Positions 5,148 to 8,820 of a DNA stretch of 8,820 nt are shown here, one piece after another. The position numbers and the translations under genes were made by a program. Position 1 is the first letter of the stretch. Each line of letters opens with the position of its first letter. The stretch spans positions 1 to 8,820 of the forward strand of contig USSP01000065.1 of NCBI GenBank assembly GCA_900557385.1, given 5' to 3'. Source of the DNA: an uncultured Lachnospiraceae bacterium. GTDB lineage: Bacteria; Bacillota; Clostridia; Lachnospirales; Lachnospiraceae. The notes below the pieces were generated by a model. The model ran no database searches and had not been told where the DNA came from. It saw only the letters and a program-made list of their open reading frames with translations.

Positions 5148-5190
5148 AAAATCCGCAGGGGGGGGCTTTGAAACCCCTCTACGGATTTTT
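5148..5190 (+). terminator. Strong hairpin terminator between receptor and metN (partial termination)
   Basis: AAAATCCG (5148-5155) pairs with CGGATTTT (5182-5189), and after one mismatch an inner stem joins AGGGGGG (5157-5163) to CCCCTCT (5174-5180), with a T run to 5190. It lies 16 nt after the receptor stop codon and 31 nt before metN. In ABC operons such hairpins commonly let the binding protein be made in excess over membrane parts, and may stabilise the upstream mRNA. No new promoter is visible between it and metN, so read-through is probably how metN is expressed. The inner strand contains a run of eight G (5158-5165). Confidence 0.85.
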
Positions 5191-5220
5191 GTGTTTGAAA
5201 TCATAGAAAAGGAGAAAGCC

Positions 5221-6228
5221 ATGGAACCCATTATTACACTGAATCATGTCTGCAAAACTTTCACAACCGCAGACGGAGAAGTGACCGCAGTCAATGATTT
5301 GAATCTGGCCATCAATCGTGGAGATATTTTCGGTATAATCGGTTTGTCCGGTGCAGGCAAAAGTACACTGGTGCGATGCCTGAATTTACTGGAGCGCCCC
5401 ACTCAGGGACAGGTTCTGGTAGACGGAAAAGACCTGACGAAATTAAATGACAAAAAACTTCGGGAAAGCCGGAGAAAGATTGGAATGATTTTCCAGCATT
5501 TTAATCTGCTGATGCAGAGAACCGTGCTGGATAATGTCTGTTTCCCCATGGAACTGGTGGGAATCAAGAAAAAAGAGGCGAGAAAGAGAGCACTGGAGCT
5601 GCTGGACACCGTAGGACTGGCTGACAAGGCAAAGGCCTATCCGGCACAGCTTTCCGGTGGACAGAAACAGCGTGTTGCCATTGCCAGAGTGTTGGCGGCA
5701 GACCCGGAAATCCTGCTTTGCGATGAGGCAACCAGTGCCTTAGACCCCCAGACTACCAAAGCCATCCTTTCTTTATTAAAAGACATCAATGAGAAAATGG
5801 GTATTACCATTGTGGTGATTACCCATGAGATGGCAGTGGTACAGGCAATCTGTAACCGTGTGGGTGTGTTGGAAAAAGGGGTTCTGATGGAGCAGGGCGA
5901 TGTGGAACAGTTATTCCGGAATCCGCAGACCAGTGCAGCCAAAAACCTGATTTACAACGGAACGGCATATAAGGAATCCATTACGGCAGGACGTAAAGTC
6001 CGCATTACTTTCGAGGGCAATTCCTCCTTTGAACCCATTCTGGGCAATATTATTCTGGAGTGCAGAACGCCGGTGAATATTCTGTATGCCAACACCCAGA
6101 ATGTTCATGGTAAGGCAGTGGGACAGATGATTTTACAGCTTCCGGAAGAAAAGGAACTGGCAGACCGTTTCGTGGAATATTTCCACCAGAAAAATCTCGG
6201 TGTAGAGGAGGTAGAGGAAGATGCTTGA
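5221..6228 (+). CDS. metN: Methionine ABC transporter ATP-binding protein MetN
   Basis: A 335-residue cytoplasmic ATPase that powers methionine import with MetI. ATG 5221 is preceded by AAAAGGAG ending at 5214; the in-frame GTG at 5191 lies in the terminator tail and lacks a ribosome site. Motifs in order: Walker A GLSGAGKST (41-49), Q-loop Gln92 in FQHFNLL, signature LSGGQ (144-148), Walker B ILLCDEA (164-170), D-loop SALD and switch His202 in ITHEM. A C-terminal NIL domain follows (about 258-325), the regulatory domain that in E. coli MetN binds methionine and shuts transport down, so trans-inhibition by internal methionine is expected. Length is normal for MetN. Its stop overlaps metI by 8 nt, indicating translational coupling. 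Confidence 0.95.
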   Translation: MEPIITLNHVCKTFTTADGEVTAVNDLNLAINRGDIFGIIGLSGAGKSTLVRCLNLLERPTQGQVLVDGKDLTKLNDKKLRESRRKIGMIFQHFNLLMQRTVLDNVCFPMELVGIKKKEARKRALELLDTVGLADKAKAYPAQLSGGQKQRVAIARVLAADPEILLCDEATSALDPQTTKAILSLLKDINEKMGITIVVITHEMAVVQAICNRVGVLEKGVLMEQGDVEQLFRNPQTSAAKNLIYNGTAYKESITAGRKVRITFEGNSSFEPILGNIILECRTPVNILYANTQNVHGKAVGQMILQLPEEKELADRFVEYFHQKNLGVEEVEEDA

Positions 6229-6886
6229 TGCAGAATTTACAACCATGCTTTTGGAGGGTACCCGTGATACCCTGTATATGACATTAGTCTCCACTCTGTT
6301 TGGCTATGTGCTGGGACTTCCCCTGGGCATCGTGCTGGCAGTTACCGACAAGGGCGGTATCCGTGAAAATAAAGTAGTATATAAAGTCCTGGACTTGATC
6401 AGCAATATCCTGCGAAGTATTCCTTTCCTGATTCTTTTGATTCTGGTGATCCCCCTGACCAAGCTCATCGTGGGCAAAAGCTACGGTTCTTCCGCAACCA
6501 TTGTTCCGTTGGTGATTGCTGCCGCTCCCTTTATCGGGCGTATGGTAGAATCTTCCATCAAAGAGGTGGATCGTGGCGTGGTAGAGGCAGCCCAGAGTAT
6601 GGGGGCAGGCACCTGGCAGATTATCCGCAAGGTACTGATTCCGGAAGCAAAGACATCCCTGCTGGTTGGTGTGACCATTGCCATCGGAACGATTCTGGGT
6701 TACTCCGCGATGGCAGGTGTAGTCGGTGGAGGCGGACTGGGAGACATCGCAATCCGTTATGGTTATTATCGTTATGAAACCGGCGTCATGCTGGTAACCA
6801 TCGTTATTCTGGTGGCACTGGTACAGATTTTACAGGGTGTCGGAATGATGATCTCCCGCAAGTTTGACCATCGTCGGATTGGCTAG
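6221..6886 (+). CDS. metI: Methionine ABC transporter permease MetI
   Basis: A 221-residue integral membrane protein of normal MetI length. Start ATG 6221 lies inside the end of metN (8-nt overlap), with GAGG-type ribosome sites in the metN tail. About five hydrophobic segments are visible: about residues 23-41, 54-78, 88-104, 146-169 and 187-210. The coupling-helix EAA motif that docks on the ATPase reads EAAQSMGAG (122-130) followed by the usual I-x-x-x-LIPEA; VVGGGGLGD (167-175) is also characteristic. Two copies with two MetN form the channel. The MetQ-like half of the upstream lipoprotein is its expected partner. Confidence 0.95.
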   Translation: MLDAEFTTMLLEGTRDTLYMTLVSTLFGYVLGLPLGIVLAVTDKGGIRENKVVYKVLDLISNILRSIPFLILLILVIPLTKLIVGKSYGSSATIVPLVIAAAPFIGRMVESSIKEVDRGVVEAAQSMGAGTWQIIRKVLIPEAKTSLLVGVTIAIGTILGYSAMAGVVGGGGLGDIAIRYGYYRYETGVMLVTIVILVALVQILQGVGMMISRKFDHRRIG

Positions 6887-6908
6887 AAAAGAAAAGGAAA
6901 TGTAGACG

Positions 6909-7568
6909 ATGGATTTTTCATTCATACAAAAATATACCCCACTGTATGTGGAGGCGGCAAAGCTGACCATGCGCATTGCAGTGGTGGGAATCATTCTGGC
7001 AATTCTTACCGGACTGGTATGCAGCATCTGCCGTTATTATAAAATACCGGTGCTGCGGCAGATTGCCTCGGTTTATATTGAACTTTCCAGGAATACACCG
7101 CTGCTGGTGCAATTGTTTTTCCTGTATTTCGGATTACCCAAGGTAGGGATTTCCATCTCTTCTGAAGGATGCGCCATTATCGGCCTCACCTTTTTAGGGG
7201 GAAGCTATATGGCAGAGGCGTTCCGCAGTGGTCTGGAAGCCGTGGATCAATCCCAGTGGGAATCAGCTTTGGCACTGGGACTAAACCATAGGCAGGTTTT
7301 CGGATACGTGATACTTCCCCAGGCGATTTCTGTATCGGTTCCTGCATTTTGCGCCAATATCATTTTTCTGATTAAGGAAACATCCGTATTCAGCGTTTTG
7401 GCATTGCCGGATCTCATGTATGTGGCGAAAGACTTGATTGGTCTTTACTATAAAACCAGTGAAGCACTGTTCATGCTGGTCGTAGCCTATCTGGTATTGC
7501 TTCTGCCGATTTCGCTGATTGCGGCTTATGTGGAAAGGAGGGTACGCTATGCAGGATTTGGGAATTAG
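6909..7568 (+). CDS. Polar amino acid ABC permease 1 (GlnP/TcyL family)
   Basis: A 219-residue membrane protein of the His/Glu/Gln permease family. Start ATG 6909 is preceded by the moderate ribosome site AAAGGAAAT. Characteristic blocks are the N-terminal LTMRIAVVGIILAILTGL, IELSRNTPLLVQLFFLYFGLP (split between residues about 58 and 78) and the EAA loop ESALALGLNHRQVFGYVILPQA. In this class two different permeases usually form a heterodimer, matching the second permease directly downstream. Together with the CjaA-like receptor half and the ATPase at the end of the window it would form a cysteine/cystine-type importer like TcyKLMN of Bacillus. Substrate is inferred from the receptor, not from this sequence. 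Confidence 0.92.
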   Translation: MDFSFIQKYTPLYVEAAKLTMRIAVVGIILAILTGLVCSICRYYKIPVLRQIASVYIELSRNTPLLVQLFFLYFGLPKVGISISSEGCAIIGLTFLGGSYMAEAFRSGLEAVDQSQWESALALGLNHRQVFGYVILPQAISVSVPAFCANIIFLIKETSVFSVLALPDLMYVAKDLIGLYYKTSEALFMLVVAYLVLLLPISLIAAYVERRVRYAGFGN

Positions 7569-8229
7569 AGTACTCTTCATGGGAAATAACTTCACAAGAC
7601 TTCTCCAGGGACTCTGGGTGGCAATGCGGATTTCTTTGATTTCCGTGGGCCTTTCCATGATATTCGGTATCATTCTGGGTGTGATTATGACTTCCCGGAA
7701 CCGGATCATCAAAGCAATCACCAGAGTGTATCTGGAATTTGTACGAATCATGCCCCAGTTGGTTTTGCTGTTTCTTGTTTACTTCGGACTGACGAAAGCT
7801 TTTGGCATTAACCTGTCGGGAGAGGTTTCCTCCGTCATCGTGTTCACGGTATGGGGAACGGCAGAAATGGGGGACCTGGTGCGGGGTGCCCTGCAGTCTA
7901 TTCCGAAACATCAATATGAAAGTGGGGAGGCATTGGGACTTAGCAAGCTTCAGGTGTACTGGTACATTATTTTGCCCCAGACCCTGCGACGGTTGATTCC
8001 CCTGGCAATCAACCTCACCACCCGTATGATTAAGACCACCTCCCTCATTGTGATGATTGGTGTGGTGGAAGTGCTGAAGGTGGCACAGCAGATTATTGAG
8101 GCAAACCGTTACACCGTGCCGGATTCTGCACTGTGGATTTATGGCACGATCTTTTTCCTGTATTTCATTGTATGCTGGCCCATTTCTCTGGTGGCAAAGG
8201 TATTGGAACAGCATTGGAAAGAGCAGTAA
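7549..8229 (+). CDS. Polar amino acid ABC permease 2 (GlnP/TcyM family)
   Basis: A 226-residue membrane protein. I choose ATG 7549 because AAAGGAGGG (7534-7542) stands 6 nt before it; an in-frame TTG at 7519 has no such site. The gene overlaps the end of permease 1 by 20 nt, implying coupled translation. Family blocks: LLQGLWVAMRISLISVG near the N-terminus, YLEFVRIMPQLVLLFLVYFGL, the EAA loop ESGEALGLSKLQVYWYIILPQTLRRLIP (read in two pieces around residues 125-150), and a hydrophobic end before KVLEQHWKEQ. It is clearly a paralogue of permease 1 rather than a duplicate, fitting the asymmetric heterodimer of cystine and glutamine importers. Confidence 0.92.
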   Translation: MQDLGIRVLFMGNNFTRLLQGLWVAMRISLISVGLSMIFGIILGVIMTSRNRIIKAITRVYLEFVRIMPQLVLLFLVYFGLTKAFGINLSGEVSSVIVFTVWGTAEMGDLVRGALQSIPKHQYESGEALGLSKLQVYWYIILPQTLRRLIPLAINLTTRMIKTTSLIVMIGVVEVLKVAQQIIEANRYTVPDSALWIYGTIFFLYFIVCWPISLVAKVLEQHWKEQ

Positions 8230-8342
8230 AGGAGGAAAATCCTCTGCTCCTGCATAGGCAGTCGCATTTTCCCTCGGAAAACAAGGAGGAAAATCCTCTG
8301 CTCGTCAGAGAACTCGCATTTTCCTTCGGAAAACAAGGAGGA
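8229..8342 (+). repeat. Tandem 52-54-bp repeat with hairpins and three ribosome-site copies
   Basis: Unit 1 (8229-8282) and unit 2 (8283-8334) share an identical 21-nt head (AAGGAGGAAAATCC followed by TCTGCTC) and a 20-nt tail differing at one base (CGCATTTTCCYTCGGAAAAC); the 11-13 nt between them differ. A third partial head (AAGGAGGA, 8335-8342) is the ribosome site of the next gene. Each unit folds into two small hairpins, GAGGA/TCCTC and TTTTCC/GGAAAA. No ORF of note is present. The head contains AAGGAGG, so three ribosome sites lie in a row, only the last having a start codon. Origin may be slippage or recombination at the ribosome site, or a dispersed intergenic repeat family. Confidence 0.85.
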
Positions 8343-8348
8343 TTGTAA

Positions 8349-8820
8349 ATGAAAAGTGATGAAAGGTTGTTGGAAATCCGGCATCTGCATAAAGACTATG
8401 GCACGGGAGCAATATTGAAGGATATTTCTCTGGATGTGCATAAAGGCGAGGTGTTGGTAATTGTAGGACCCTCTGGCTGCGGAAAAAGTACTCTGTTGCG
8501 TTGTCTTAACGGTCTGGAGCCGGTGCAGGGAGGGGAGATCCTTTTGGATGGTGAACCCATTACCGGGGAAAAACCGGATTGGGCCAGGATCCGCCAACGG
8601 ATTGGTATGGTGTTTCAGAGTTATGATCTGTTTCCCCACAAGACAGTACTGGAAAATATCATGTTAGCTCCCATCAAGGCACAGAAACGGGACAAGAAAG
8701 AGGTGGAGGCTGAGGCGGAGCAGCTATTGGAGCGCGTGGGCTTATTGGAAAAGAAAGACATGTATCCCCGGCAGCTTTCCGGTGGACAGAAACAGCGTGT
8801 GGCAATCGTCCGTTCCCTTA
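8349..8820 (+). CDS. Polar amino acid ABC transporter ATP-binding protein (GlnQ/TcyN family), partial
   Basis: The first 157 residues of an ABC ATPase; the gene runs off the window (usual length about 240-255). ATG 8349 follows AAGGAGGA (8335-8342) by 6 nt. Visible motifs: Walker A GPSGCGKST (40-48), Q-loop Gln90 in VFQSYDLFPH, and signature LSGGQKQRVAIVRSL (143-157). The FPHKTVLENIMLAP block is typical of the GlnQ/HisP/TcyN group and unlike MetN; whether a C-terminal domain follows cannot be seen. It should energise the two permeases upstream and completes the second importer of the operon. It is separated from them by the 114-bp tandem repeat, the largest gap downstream of metN. Confidence 0.93.
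   Translation, partial: MKSDERLLEIRHLHKDYGTGAILKDISLDVHKGEVLVIVGPSGCGKSTLLRCLNGLEPVQGGEILLDGEPITGEKPDWARIRQRIGMVFQSYDLFPHKTVLENIMLAPIKAQKRDKKEVEAEAEQLLERVGLLEKKDMYPRQLSGGQKQRVAIVRSL

Noticed and set aside
5191..5220. GTG at 5191 as metN start
   Set aside because: It lies immediately after the terminator T run, has no ribosome site, and adds residues not seen in MetN; ATG 5221 has a good site.
5647..5675. 29-nt stretch identical between metN and the second ATPase gene (8772-8800), considered as gene conversion or a recombination site
   Set aside because: It encodes the ABC signature QLSGGQKQRV, the most conserved part of both proteins, so shared codon preference is enough to explain it; the flanks differ.
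7471..8214. A 247-codon open frame on the minus strand opposite permease 2, and similar long antisense frames at 7281-7751 and 8139-8639
   Set aside because: They lie opposite clear permease genes or the repeat and ATPase region, are rich in His/Gln/Asn typical of antisense reading of membrane proteins, and show no ribosome site or family motif.
8229..8342. CRISPR array
   Set aside because: There are only two full units, no regular spacers of 30-40 nt, and the repeat includes ribosome sites; no cas gene is nearby.

Overview
The window looks like a chromosomal segment from an anaerobic Firmicute, most likely a Lachnospiraceae-type gut Clostridium. The grounds are very strong Shine-Dalgarno sites (AAGGAGG), consensus sigma-A promoters, moderate GC and the protein families present. 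No taxon marker gene is in the window, so this is inference. All genuine genes are on the + strand, and the common theme is uptake and metabolism of the sulfur amino acids cysteine and methionine.

Layout. 1-166: leader region with a possible operator and a strikingly foldable stretch (71-118). 167-598: Rrf2-family regulator with IscR-like cysteines. 649-715: a near-consensus promoter followed by an imperfect inverted repeat that is probably an operator. 743-1988: a scar in which remnants of three unrelated genes are joined. They are the 5' part of a Cys/Met-metabolism PLP enzyme (itself with an apparent in-frame internal deletion), a middle piece of an ABC substrate-binding protein, and the 3' end of a nitroreductase-like gene. 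2018-3169: an M20-family amidohydrolase that appears to lack about 65 residues of its lid domain. 3179-3482: a complete regulatory leader with a consensus promoter, a second copy of the operator-like repeat, a 27-codon leader peptide beginning MMMMCCCSMCMCM, an intrinsic terminator and further hairpins. 3483-5132: a lipoprotein that fuses a CjaA-like cysteine-binding domain to a MetQ-like methionine-binding domain. 5148-5190: terminator or attenuator hairpin. 5221-6886: metN and metI. 6909-8229: two polar amino acid permeases. 8229-8342: tandem repeats. 8349-end: a GlnQ/TcyN-type ATPase cut by the window edge.

How it fits together. The operon from 3179 onward encodes one lipid-anchored binding protein with two different ligand-binding modules. 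Downstream lie two complete transport engines, MetNI for methionine and a two-permease plus ATPase set of the cysteine/cystine type. The simplest reading is that each module of the fused protein feeds one engine. The operon is preceded by a tiny ORF in which 12 of the first 13 codons specify Met or Cys, and a terminator follows about 30 nt after its stop codon. This is the layout of ribosome-mediated attenuation, here sensing exactly the two amino acids the operon should import. The operator-like repeat sits at nearly the same distance from the -10 box in both strong promoters, which suggests that the Rrf2 protein adds a second, transcriptional layer of control. The leader peptide combined with the fused receptor is the most remarkable part of the window. 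I cannot tell without searches whether it has been described before.
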